Positions 1 to 7,264 of a DNA stretch of 20,788 bases are shown in pieces; within the stretch, counting starts at the first letter, position 1, and each line of letters opens with the position of its first letter. Both the position numbers and the translations under genes were made by a program. The stretch is from Dehalococcoides mccartyi (lineage in GTDB: Bacteria; Chloroflexota; Dehalococcoidia; UBA2979): NCBI GenBank assembly GCA_945888895.1, contig CAMDAY010000008.1, positions 1-20,788 of the forward strand, read 5' to 3'. Below the pieces are notes generated by a model. That model did no database searches, had not been told where the DNA came from, and saw only the letters and a list, made by a program, of their open reading frames with translations.

Positions 1-1129
1 CGACCAGTCCGCCTTCGGCGACCAGCCGACGCACCTCGCCGTTGCTCTTCACCAGCTCGGCCTCGCGCAGCACGTCCGTCAGCGCGATGCGCCCGGCGAC
101 GCCGTGCTCGGGCATCTCGTCCGGCGTCTCCTTCCGCTGCACCGTGGCCTCGAAGTAGGCACGGGCATCGAGCGCCTCGGTGCGGCTGGTGAAGACGGCG
201 GTGATCTCCTCGGCGAGCCGCTTCTTCACCTCCATCGGTGCGAGGGCGCGCGACTCCAGCCCCGCCGCGATCTCGTCGATCTCGATGGGGGTGAGCGGGG
301 TGACAAGCGTGAAGTAGTTGACGATCGAGGAGTCCGGGATCGACATCACCTTGCCGAACATGTCGTTCGGCGTCTCGGTGATCCCGATGTAGTTGCCGTA
401 CGACTTCGACATCTTCTGCGTGCCGTCCGTGCCGACGAGGATCGGCAGCGTCAGGCACACCTGCGGCGGCTGCTCGGAGGCCTGCTGCAACTGACGCCCC
501 GCGAACAGGTTGAACGTCTGGTCCGTGCCGCCGATCTGAACATCGGCCTCCAGGTAGAACGCGTCGTAGGCCTGCATCATCGCGTAGAGCAGCTCGCTCA
601 CGTGGATCGGATCACCGCTATCGATGCGCTTTGCGAAGTTCTCGCGGCGGATGAACTGCTGCACGGTGTACTGCGCGGTGAGGCGCGTGACGTCCGCGAA
701 GGTCAGTGTCGACAGCCATTCGTCGTTGTAGCGGATCGTGGTCTTCGACGGGTCGAGGATCGCGAAGGCCTGGTCCGTGTACGTGCGCGCGTTCTCCGCG
801 ATCTCGGCGTGGGACAGCACCGGGCGCGTCTTGTCGCGGCCGGTCGGGTCGCCGATCGTCGCCGTGAACGATCCGATCAGGAACGTCACCTTGTGCCCGA
901 GGTCCTGGAACTGGCGCAGCTTGCGCATCGACACGGAGTGACCGAGGTGCAGGTCGACGCGGGTGGGGTCGTAGCCGCAGTACACCCGGAGCGGGCGATC
1001 TTCCTCAAGACGAGCGCGAAGCTCGCGCTCCATGCTGACGCGCGTCGGCTCATCGCCGAACTCGGTGCCGGCCATGAGGATGCGCATCTGCTCCTCGACG
1101 GGGGCCATCTTCCTCGTCGCGTTCGTCAT
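1..1129 (-). CDS. tyrS: Tyrosyl-tRNA synthetase, C-terminal end cut off by window edge
   Basis: Charges tRNA-Tyr with tyrosine in the cytoplasm. The reading frame runs from an ATG at 1129 to the window edge without a stop, giving 376 codons. Class I signatures are visible: HLGH at residues 61-64 (HIGH motif) followed by SMRKLRQFQDLGH, and KMSKS at about 239-243. The tyrosine-pocket region GGTDQTFNLFAGRQ lies around 200-213. The last residues seen (ELVKSNGEVRRLVAEGG) look like the start of the C-terminal S4 RNA-binding domain, so only a few tens of residues should be missing. A GGAG precedes the ATG by 7 bases, and the start lies 13 bp after the ribF stop, suggesting cotranscription. The HLGH...MRKLRQFQ pattern fits the TyrZ-like branch of bacterial TyrRS; this is from memory of the family. 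Confidence 0.95.
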   Translation of the reverse strand, partial: MTNATRKMAPVEEQMRILMAGTEFGDEPTRVSMERELRARLEEDRPLRVYCGYDPTRVDLHLGHSVSMRKLRQFQDLGHKVTFLIGSFTATIGDPTGRDKTRPVLSHAEIAENARTYTDQAFAILDPSKTTIRYNDEWLSTLTFADVTRLTAQYTVQQFIRRENFAKRIDSGDPIHVSELLYAMMQAYDAFYLEADVQIGGTDQTFNLFAGRQLQQASEQPPQVCLTLPILVGTDGTQKMSKSYGNYIGITETPNDMFGKVMSIPDSSIVNYFTLVTPLTPIEIDEIAAGLESRALAPMEVKKRLAEEITAVFTSRTEALDARAYFEATVQRKETPDEMPEHGVAGRIALTDVLREAELVKSNGEVRRLVAEGGLV

Positions 1130-1142
1130 GCGAACCACTCCA

Positions 1143-2069
1143 TCACGAAAACCATTGGCGTGTCTCCTGCACGTCCTGCGCGATCTGCGCGGACAGCGCG
1201 TCGAGGCCATCGAACTTCTGCTCGCCACGCAGGCGGTGCAGCAACTCCACCGTCACCACGTGGCCGTACAGGTCGCCCTCGAAGTCGAGGAGGTGCGTCT
1301 CGACAGTGGTGTTGCGGCCATCGAACGTGGGGCGCGTGCCGATGTTCGTGACGGCGCAGTACGTGCGCTCGTCCACGAGGGCGCGCGTGACGTACACGCC
1401 GTTCGGCGGCAGCGCCCGGTCGGGGGTGACGCCGACGTTCAGCGTGCGGAAGCCGATCTGCCGCCCGCGCTCCTCGCCGTGCAGCACGGGCCCGCGGATC
1501 GCGTACGGACGGCCGAGGAACGCCGAGACGTAGTCCATGTTCCCGGTGGCGAGCGCCTCGCGGACGCGCGTCGAGGAGATGCGGTCGACCGCGCCGGCAT
1601 CGGCGAGCAGCGGCACCGCGAGGACCTCGAAGCCCTGTTCCTGGCCGATGGCCCGCAGGCGCTCGACGGTGCCCTCCCCGCCACGCCCGAGGCGGAAGTC
1701 CTCGCCCACGACGAGCAGGCGCATGCGCGCTTCCTCGACGAGCAGGCGCGTGAAGTCGGCGGCAGACACCTGTTGCAGCTCGGAGGTGAACGTCAGCACC
1801 GAGACGAACGCCGCACCGAGCTCGCGCAGCAGCTCGACGCGGCGCTCGAGGGACTCGATGTACGAGAACGGCTCGTCCGGGTGCACGACGGTGACGGGAT
1901 GGGGGTGGAAGGTGACGACGCCGCCGGTCAGGCCCCTCGCGCGTGCCTCGTCGATCATCCGGCCAATGAGCATGCGGTGCCCGCCGTGCACGCCGTCGAA
2001 CACGCCGATCGAGATCGCGTGGTCACCGGGCGTGGCGGTGCGGCTGAGTTCATCGCGGACGAGGAGCAC
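1143..2069 (-). CDS. ribF: Bifunctional riboflavin kinase / FAD synthetase
   Basis: Makes FMN from riboflavin and then FAD from FMN. The 308-residue length is normal for the family. The N-terminal adenylyltransferase half shows GVFDGVHGGH (22-31) and the ISSTRVRE motif (164-171). The C-terminal flavokinase half shows RGRQIGFRTLN (201-211) and the VETHLLDF segment (256-263) with the likely catalytic glutamate. The flavokinase PTAN signature reads RTLN here, keeping Thr and Asn but changing Pro and Ala. The start is a GTG at 2069; it leaves 45 bp after the scpA stop and only a loose purine-rich site (AAAGGG), so the exact start is moderately sure. It sits between scpA and tyrS. Confidence 0.95.
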   Translation of the reverse strand: MLLVRDELSRTATPGDHAISIGVFDGVHGGHRMLIGRMIDEARARGLTGGVVTFHPHPVTVVHPDEPFSYIESLERRVELLRELGAAFVSVLTFTSELQQVSAADFTRLLVEEARMRLLVVGEDFRLGRGGEGTVERLRAIGQEQGFEVLAVPLLADAGAVDRISSTRVREALATGNMDYVSAFLGRPYAIRGPVLHGEERGRQIGFRTLNVGVTPDRALPPNGVYVTRALVDERTYCAVTNIGTRPTFDGRNTTVETHLLDFEGDLYGHVVTVELLHRLRGEQKFDGLDALSAQIAQDVQETRQWFS

Positions 2070-2114
2070 GGGGGTGGGGCGCCCTTTCTGTGCGGTTCTG
2101 CAATCGTACGGCGG

Positions 2115-3056
2115 CTAGTCGGTGAAGTCCGCCTCGAGCTCCGCGGCATTCGAGGCACCGAACAGCGGTGCGACCGCCCCCTCGAGGCGCACGAGGTCGA
2201 TGTCGCCGAAAGACTCCGACTGCACGGCCTCGAGGTAGCGTTGCTTGATCAGCTCGAGCACCGCCATGAAGTCGACGATGACCTCGGTACGGCTCGTCGC
2301 GCCCTCGATCAGGCTGCGGAACGAGGTGCGCGGCATCAGCTCCAACTGGCCGACGAGGCGGGTGATGCGATCGCGGAGGCGCACCGGCTCGCGGCGCACC
2401 TCGCCGACCGGCTCCTCCTCGGGGATGCGCTCCATGATGTCGCGAATGACATCGACCAGGGATGAGAGGGTGACCGACTCAAGGCCGGTGGGCATCTGCA
2501 CCTTCGGCAGTGGAGCAACGCGGCGGTAGGTGCCGCTGGTGCCGTCCCGGTCCCGCAGGAACTCCGCCGCCTGCTTGAACCGGCGGTACTCGCGCAGCGC
2601 CTCGATGAGCGCGCGGATGTCGTTGCCCTCGTCTTCTTCCTCGACTGCGGGCTGCTCCTCGCGCGGCAGCAGCGCGCGCGACTTCAGCAGCAGCAGGCGC
2701 GCGCCGATCGCGATGAACTCCGCGAGCATGCCGAGGTTGATCTGCTCTTGCGCGCGGAGGTAGCGGAGGTACTGCTCGGTCACAGCGAGCAGCGACACTT
2801 CCGTGATGTCGAGCTCCTCGCGCTCGATGAGGTGCAACAGCAGGTCGAGCGGCCCGTCGAACGTCGGCAGGTCGAAGCGGAAGCCCTCTTCGACGGCGGC
2901 CTCGGGCACCTCGGCAGCATCCTCGACGATCGGTGCGTCCGAGGCGGCTTCGACCACAGCGCCCGACGCCGCGGCCGCGTCGACCGGCACGGTGGAGGGT
3001 TGCTCCTCGACGTCGGTCGTCGCGGCAGGGACGTCGGTGTTCGGTTCGTTCACCAT
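2115..3056 (-). CDS. scpA: Segregation and condensation protein A (kleisin)
   Basis: Kleisin subunit of the bacterial SMC-ScpAB condensin, which compacts and helps segregate chromosomes. The conserved N-terminal helix region begins at about residue 60 with FDLPTFDGPLDLLLHLIERE and continues with ELDITEVSL. The C-terminal winged-helix part carries TSRTEVIVDFMAVLELIKQ. The protein has 313 residues, longer than typical members because of an Ala/Glu/Val-rich acidic segment at residues 1-58. Its ATG (3056-3054) overlaps the TGA of the DAHP synthase gene by one base (TGATG), consistent with translational coupling. No scpB is visible; the next gene is ribF. Confidence 0.95.
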   Translation of the reverse strand: MVNEPNTDVPAATTDVEEQPSTVPVDAAAASGAVVEAASDAPIVEDAAEVPEAAVEEGFRFDLPTFDGPLDLLLHLIEREELDITEVSLLAVTEQYLRYLRAQEQINLGMLAEFIAIGARLLLLKSRALLPREEQPAVEEEDEGNDIRALIEALREYRRFKQAAEFLRDRDGTSGTYRRVAPLPKVQMPTGLESVTLSSLVDVIRDIMERIPEEEPVGEVRREPVRLRDRITRLVGQLELMPRTSFRSLIEGATSRTEVIVDFMAVLELIKQRYLEAVQSESFGDIDLVRLEGAVAPLFGASNAAELEADFTD

Positions 3057-4102
3057 CAGGCGGACGCGAGCGCGGCGGGCGGCTCGGCGAACGGGCGCGA
3101 CAGCGCCTCCGCGAGGACGCGCACGTCCGCCGCGAGCTCACCGAAGTTGTTGGGCGTGAGCGACTGCGCGCCATCTGACAGCGCGTGGTCGGGGTTCGGA
3201 TGCACCTCGATCATCAGTCCGTCGGCGCCCGCCGCGATCGAGGCCATCGACATCGGCCGCACGAGGTACCACTTGCCGGTGCCGTGCGACGGGTCGGCGA
3301 TCACGGGGAGGTGGCTCAGGCGCTTGACCATCGCGAGCGCGTTGAGGTCGAGGGTGTTCCGAGTCGCGGTCTCGAAGGTGCGGATGCCGCGCTCGCAGAG
3401 CATCACGTTCGGGTTGTTCTGCGACATGATGTACTCGGACGCGAGCAGCCACTCCTCGATCGTCGCGGACATGCCGCGCTTCAGGAGGACAGGCTTGCCG
3501 GTCTTGCCGGCCTCCTGCAGCAGCACGAAGTTCTGCATGTTCCGCGCGCCGATCTGGAGCACGTCGGAGTACTGCGCGCACAGGTCAACATCGCGCTCCG
3601 ACAGGCATTCGGTGATCACGGGCATGCCCACCTCGTCGCCCGCGGTGCGCAGCAGCTTGAGCGCGTCGAGGCCGAGACCCTGGAAGGAGTACGGGGAGGT
3701 GCGCGGCTTGAACGCCCCGCCCCGCAGCACGTGCGCGCCGGCCTTCCGGACGCCTCGGGCCGCGGTCATGATCTGGTCTTCGGTCTCGATGGCGCACGGC
3801 CCGGCCATGAACACGGGCCGACCGCCGCCGACCTTCACGCCGTGCGACAACTCGACGATCGTGGGCTTCGGGTGGGTCTCCCGGCTGGAGAGCTTGTACG
3901 GCTTGGTGACGCGGATGACCTCGTCGACGCCGGCCATCATCGAGATCTCGTCGCGGTGGTCCTGCATGACCTGGCCGAGGCCAGCGATCACGCTCCGCTC
4001 GACGCCCTGGATCGGCTGTCCCTGCAATCCGAACTGCACGAGGCGGCCCATGACCGCCTGCACCTGCTCGGGAGTGTGGTCGGGGCGCATCACGACGATC
4101 AT
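3056..4102 (-). CDS. aroF: 3-deoxy-7-phosphoheptulonate (DAHP) synthase, class I-beta with N-terminal regulatory domain
   Basis: First step of the shikimate pathway: condenses phosphoenolpyruvate with erythrose-4-phosphate. The 348-residue protein has a ferredoxin-like N-terminal domain (about 1-75, starting MIVVMRPDHTPEQV), which in this subclass carries feedback control, then the TIM barrel. Expected metal ligands are visible: Cys in AGPCAIET, His in DPSHGTG, Glu in IEVHPNP and Asp in LSDGAQS. The barrel also shows LRGGAFKPRTSPYSFQG. The open frame runs further upstream, but the ATG at 4102 is preceded by AGGAGG (4110-4115) with 7-base spacing and overlaps the chorismate mutase stop as ATGA, so that start is chosen. 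It feeds chorismate toward the trp genes. Confidence 0.95.
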   Translation of the reverse strand: MIVVMRPDHTPEQVQAVMGRLVQFGLQGQPIQGVERSVIAGLGQVMQDHRDEISMMAGVDEVIRVTKPYKLSSRETHPKPTIVELSHGVKVGGGRPVFMAGPCAIETEDQIMTAARGVRKAGAHVLRGGAFKPRTSPYSFQGLGLDALKLLRTAGDEVGMPVITECLSERDVDLCAQYSDVLQIGARNMQNFVLLQEAGKTGKPVLLKRGMSATIEEWLLASEYIMSQNNPNVMLCERGIRTFETATRNTLDLNALAMVKRLSHLPVIADPSHGTGKWYLVRPMSMASIAAGADGLMIEVHPNPDHALSDGAQSLTPNNFGELAADVRVLAEALSRPFAEPPAALASA

Positions 4103-4479
4103 GACGTCGCCTCCTGCTGTTCGACGAGGTCGCGACGGAGCACACGTGCACCTCGCAGGTACTGGTGCTGGATCTCGGCGGCGGACTTCTCGGTGTTCAC
4201 GTGCATCAGGATGCGCAGGCACATCGACAGGCTGCCCGGCACGTTCATCTCGTGCACGCACTCCAGCGCCACATCCGTCCAGCCGAGGTTCCGCGCGGCG
4301 ACGGCCGGGAACTCCGCGTTGAGGTCGGCGGTGGTGGAGAACAGGATCGACGCGACGTGCTCGTGCGGGAGCTGGTTCGCCTCCACGATGGCGGTCAGCA
4401 ACTCGCCGGCCGCGTCGAGGATCGCCTCGCGGGTGTTGGACTCAACGGTGGTCGCGCCTCGGACGCCGCGCACGAGCAT
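4099..4479 (-). CDS. aroH: Monofunctional chorismate mutase, AroH class
   Basis: Converts chorismate to prephenate, the entry to phenylalanine and tyrosine synthesis. The 126-residue length matches the trimeric AroH fold typified by the Bacillus subtilis enzyme. Expected active-site residues can be placed: Arg7 in VRGVRGATT (residues 3-11), Glu77 in ECVHEMNV, Arg89 in SMCLRIL and Tyr107 in QYLRGARVL. The ATG at 4479 is chosen because the family begins MxVRGxRGATT and a GGAG sits 8 bases upstream. The same frame is open up to 4551, but that extension is not family-like. The stop overlaps the aroF start (ATGA). Its place among trp genes puts a competitor for chorismate next to anthranilate synthesis. 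Confidence 0.93.
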   Translation of the reverse strand: MLVRGVRGATTVESNTREAILDAAGELLTAIVEANQLPHEHVASILFSTTADLNAEFPAVAARNLGWTDVALECVHEMNVPGSLSMCLRILMHVNTEKSAAEIQHQYLRGARVLRRDLVEQQEATS

Positions 4480-4625
4480 CGATGGACTCCGATCGGACAG
4501 ACAGGACGGTGATGAGGGTGGGTGGAAGGCTGACCAGAGCTGCGGCCACATCGACGCCCGTCGACGCGCCCGATCAGCTCCGCGTATAGGCGGCGTGCCG
4601 GAGGGCCTGGTTGGTGGTGATGGGG
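4480..4625. other. Intergenic gap between trpA and aroH
   Basis: 146 bp with no convincing gene. On the minus strand the only clear signal is the GGAG ribosome-binding site for aroH. A TATACG box near 4583-4588 has no matching -35 element at a suitable distance. No terminator-like hairpin with a T-run was found, so aroH is probably cotranscribed with trpA. Confidence 0.5.
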
Positions 4626-5462
4626 CTAGCGGTGGTCGGGCTCATGTCCCGCGATCTCCTGTACGAATGCCCGGACGGCCTCCGGGCGCTGCGCCGAGGT
4701 CGCCTCGGCGACCGTGCGCACGAACGCGCTTCCCACGACCGCCGCGTCGGCCAGCGTGCCGACGGCCTCCACATGCTCACGGGCCGAGATGCCGAAGCCC
4801 ACGGCCAGCGGCAGGTCCGTGTGGGCCCGCACCCGCGCGATGAACGCAGGCAACTCCGCGGAGAGCTCGCTGCGCGCGCCTGTGATGCCCACAACGCCCG
4901 CGCAGTAGATGAACCCGCTCGCGTGCTCGACCACCAACTTGATGCGTTCCTCGGTCGAGGTCGGCGCCAGCAGGTAGATCATGTGCAGGCCCGCCGCACG
5001 GGCCGGCACCTCAAGCTCGGCGGCCTCCTGCTGCGGAAGGTCGACGATGATCAGACCATCGACCCCGGCGCGCACTGCTGCCTCGACGAACCGCCCGACG
5101 CCATAGGCGAGGACGGGGTTGAAGTATCCCATAACGAGTAAGGGCGCGCGAACGCCGCGGGCCCGCAGCTCGGCCACAGCCGCGAAGACCGTGTCCGTGT
5201 TGCAGCCGCCCCGGATCGCCTCCTCGTACGCCTGCTGGTTGACCGGCCCGTCGCCCAGCGGATCGCTGAACGGCAATCCGATCTCCATCGCGTCCGCGCC
5301 CCCCTCGAGGGCGGCCTCGACGAGGCGGACGGTGTCATCCAGCTCGGGCCAGCCGGCGGGGACGAAGGTCACGAGCGCGGGACGCCCCTCGGCGTGGGTG
5401 CGCGCGAACATCTCCGCCAGGCGATCGGTTGCCGGGACGGTGGGGCTCAGGGGAGCGGTCAC
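4626..5462 (-). CDS. trpA: Tryptophan synthase alpha subunit
   Basis: Cleaves indole-3-glycerol phosphate to indole and glyceraldehyde-3-phosphate; the indole passes to TrpB. The 278-residue TIM barrel shows the catalytic Glu60 (AMEIGLPFSDP) and Asp67 (SDPLGDGPVNQ), and the phosphate-binding GITGARSEL (192-200) and GFGIS loops. The frame is open to 5690, but the GTG at 5462 is chosen. It gives a normal N-terminus, and its GTGA overlaps the TGA of the upstream CPBP gene. The usual TAGDP segment near the start of the barrel reads PAGWP (35-39). It is separated from trpB by the CPBP gene, a divergent HAD gene and a palindromic element. Confidence 0.96.
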   Translation of the reverse strand: MTAPLSPTVPATDRLAEMFARTHAEGRPALVTFVPAGWPELDDTVRLVEAALEGGADAMEIGLPFSDPLGDGPVNQQAYEEAIRGGCNTDTVFAAVAELRARGVRAPLLVMGYFNPVLAYGVGRFVEAAVRAGVDGLIIVDLPQQEAAELEVPARAAGLHMIYLLAPTSTEERIKLVVEHASGFIYCAGVVGITGARSELSAELPAFIARVRAHTDLPLAVGFGISAREHVEAVGTLADAAVVGSAFVRTVAEATSAQRPEAVRAFVQEIAGHEPDHR

Positions 5463-6229
5463 GGGGCGACTCCATACAGGTAGGCCAGGAAGCCCATCCC
5501 GTTCACGATCGCGTGCGCGGCGATCGACGTCCAGAGGGAACCAGAGGCACGATACACCGCCGCGAAGACCATGCCGATCACTGCGAACGGCAGCGCGACG
5601 CTCAGATTGACGTGGACCAGCGAGAAGGCGACCCCGCTGACCACTAGACCGATCCATGGTCGCGTCAGTCCAGTTAGACCGCGATAGCACAGGCCGCGGA
5701 AGAACAGTTCCTCACCAACGGGCGCCGCCACCACCAGCGCCAGCCCCATCACGACCAGGATGGGCGGCGTCCGCGCGATCCCCTCGGGGATGCCGTTGCC
5801 CTGGCGCAGCCCGGCGAGATCCCATCCGGTCACCGACTCCAGGAGGAACAAGGCGAGGTAGTAGGCGGCGAGTGCACCGTAGGCACCGACGACCGCCAGC
5901 ATCACCCAACCCCAGCCGGGCGGCGTGCGCAGGCCGAGGTCGCGCAGCGACACGCCTCGCCTCGCTGCCAGCAGGAGCACGAGGAGCCCCGCCCACGCCT
6001 CCACAAGGAGCGTCTCTGTGGTGAACACCAGCGCCACGCTCGGGTCGCCGCGGTCGATCGGCCCGCTGCGCGCGAGCGCGAACACAACGGCGAGGCCAGC
6101 GATGACGCCGAGACTCAGGAGCAGCGGCCCGAGCAGGAGGTCGCGCACGCGCCACAGGCGCGCCTCGACGGCGGGGGATGGCGCGGCAGCCGGGACAGCG
6201 GGGACCCCGAGCGGGTCGTCGTGGAACAT
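5459..6229 (-). CDS. CPBP-family intramembrane glutamic protease
   Basis: Membrane protein of the CPBP (Abi/CAAX-protease and bacteriocin-processing) family, 256 residues. The three signature motifs are present: EELFFRG (Glu173, Glu174, Arg178), FSLVH (His206) and HAIVN (His239, Asn243), so it should be catalytically competent. Several hydrophobic segments are evident, for example about 31-54, 72-90, 106-131, 156-171 and 190-228. The N-terminus is short, Pro/Ala-rich and probably cytoplasmic. Its stop overlaps the trpA start by 4 bp (GTGA), so the two are likely translated together. No strong ribosome-binding site precedes the ATG at 6229. Substrate unknown; a direct role in tryptophan synthesis is not suggested by the family. 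Confidence 0.9.
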   Translation of the reverse strand: MFHDDPLGVPAVPAAAPSPAVEARLWRVRDLLLGPLLLSLGVIAGLAVVFALARSGPIDRGDPSVALVFTTETLLVEAWAGLLVLLLAARRGVSLRDLGLRTPPGWGWVMLAVVGAYGALAAYYLALFLLESVTGWDLAGLRQGNGIPEGIARTPPILVVMGLALVVAAPVGEELFFRGLCYRGLTGLTRPWIGLVVSGVAFSLVHVNLSVALPFAVIGMVFAAVYRASGSLWTSIAAHAIVNGMGFLAYLYGVAP

Positions 6230-6294
6230 ACGTCGAGGCTACCAGCGCGCAGCCGGAAGCGGGCGGTACGATCCCCGGGAGTCAAGGAGCCACG
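6230..6294. promoter_or_regulatory. Divergent promoter gap between CPBP-trpA group and HAD gene
   Basis: This 65-bp gap must hold the start signals for the plus-strand HAD gene, and probably for the minus-strand CPBP-trpA-aroH-aroF group, because the gene on its right points the other way. On the plus strand there is a weak -10-like TACGAT (6267-6272) and a clear AAGGAG before the HAD start. On the minus strand a TTGACT (6280-6285) resembles a -35, but no good -10 lies 17 nt on. The assignment rests on layout more than on motifs. Confidence 0.35.
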
Positions 6295-6969
6295 ATGCAT
6301 CCCACCCCACGTCCGCTCATCACCCACGTCATCTGGGACATGGACGGGACGCTCCTCGACACCGAGCCGCACTACCTCCGCGCCGGGAACGAGATGGCGG
6401 CTCGCTACGGCCGCGTCCTGACCGAGGAGATCCGGGCGCAGATGATGGGCCGCTCTGGCCTCGTGTCGGCGCGCATCTTCGTCGAAGCCCTCGGCATCCC
6501 GCTCACCCCCGAGCAGGTGATCGCGGAGGAGAACGAGATGTTGATCGCGCTCTTCCGCGACTGCCAGCCGATGCCCGGCGCTCGCGCGCTCAGCCGCCAT
6601 CTCCACCGGCACGGCGTTCCGCAGGCCGTCGCGACCTCATCGAGTCGGGTGCGGGTCGGGCACAAAACCGTGGGGCACGCCGACTGGTTCGCGACCTTCG
6701 GCGCGGTCGTCACCTCGGACGATGTCGAACGCCTCAAGCCCGCGCCGGACATCTTCCTCCGTGCCGCCGAGCACATCGGCGCAACGCCTGCCTCGACGCT
6801 GGTGTTCGAGGACTCACCGCTCGGCGTGGAGGCCGCGCTGGCCGCCGGGATGCACGTGGTCGCGACGCCCGAGGAGGTCTACCGCGACCGCGTCGGCACC
6901 GCCCACCTCGTCCTCACCAGCCTCGAGGAGTTCGTGCCGGAGGCGTGGGGCCTGCCGCCGTTCGCGTAG
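6295..6969 (+). CDS. HAD-superfamily phosphatase, subfamily IA (pseudouridine-5'-phosphatase-like)
   Basis: Soluble phosphatase of 224 residues. HAD motifs in order: DMDGT with nucleophile Asp15 and Asp17, the Ser/Thr motif in ATSSS, the motif-III lysine in RLKPAPDIF, and acidic motif IV in FEDSPLG. The overall pattern, including MPGARALSRHLHRHG, VFEDSPLGVEAALAAGM and the C-terminal FVPEAWGLPPF, resembles the HDHD1/PUDP group (pseudouridine-5'-phosphatase) and beta-phosphoglucomutase relatives. Substrate remains a guess. The ATG at 6295 is chosen over upstream in-frame codons because AAGGAG lies 6 bases before it and the catalytic motif then sits at the usual distance. It is the only plus-strand gene inside the trp region and splits trpB from trpA. 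Confidence 0.9.
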   Translation: MHPTPRPLITHVIWDMDGTLLDTEPHYLRAGNEMAARYGRVLTEEIRAQMMGRSGLVSARIFVEALGIPLTPEQVIAEENEMLIALFRDCQPMPGARALSRHLHRHGVPQAVATSSSRVRVGHKTVGHADWFATFGAVVTSDDVERLKPAPDIFLRAAEHIGATPASTLVFEDSPLGVEAALAAGMHVVATPEEVYRDRVGTAHLVLTSLEEFVPEAWGLPPFA

Positions 6970-6992
6970 GCGCAGCGCATGAGTGGATTGGA

Positions 6993-7215
6993 GGGCGGCC
7001 CATCCCCCTGCCCCCTTCCCTGCGCGGGAAGGGGGATGAAATGCAAGGGGCTTCGCCCCTCGCGCTCCCGGTTCCGGATCGTGCGACTTCGCTCACCCTC
7101 GGATATCGCCCCTAGAAGCGAAGAATTCCGCCGGGAGTGTGAGGGGCGAAGCCCTTCACTGTTTGCTCTTCTTCTGAACCCATCCCGCGCCGGGAGGGGT
7201 AGGGGTGGGCCGCCC
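6993..7215. repeat. 223-bp imperfect palindromic element (MITE-like)
   Basis: The ends are exact 10-bp inverted copies: GGGCGGCCCA at 6993-7002 and TGGGCCGCCC at 7206-7215. The symmetry continues inward with mismatches. An inner pair, 7045-7071 and 7131-7156, matches as AAGGGGCTTCGCCCCTC against GAGGGGCGAAGCCCTT. Inside the left arm is a perfect hairpin, CCCCCTTCCC / GGGAAGGGGG (7011-7020 and 7026-7035). No transposase, no clear target duplication and no credible gene is present. It fills most of the gap between the converging HAD and trpB genes and could act as a bidirectional transcription barrier when transcribed. The arms resemble the G/C-rich hairpins at 11160-11228. Confidence 0.7.
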
Positions 7216-7264
7216 CACGGTTGATCCGGAGCAGCACTCGCAACTCGAGGGCTCGCCAGGCTCG

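Noticed and set aside
104..1351. Long plus-strand open frame (415 codons) opposite tyrS and ribF, and similar long plus-strand frames at 2748-4322, 3185-4843, 8383-9639, 12728-14980 and 17526-18956
   Set aside because: They are antisense to well-identified genes, are rich in Arg/His/Pro and Asp-Arg-Ala typical of frame shadows in high-GC DNA, and show no family motif.
4480..4551. Possible Trp-containing leader peptide upstream of aroH (an ATG at 4551 reading MWPQLWSAF)
   Set aside because: The frame runs into aroH without a stop, has no convincing ribosome-binding site and no attenuator hairpin. It looks like a chance in-frame extension.
5463..5690. N-terminal extension of trpA to 5690
   Set aside because: It would lie antiparallel in meaning to the CPBP coding frame on the same strand, has no family similarity, and the GTG at 5462 with GTGA overlap explains the start.
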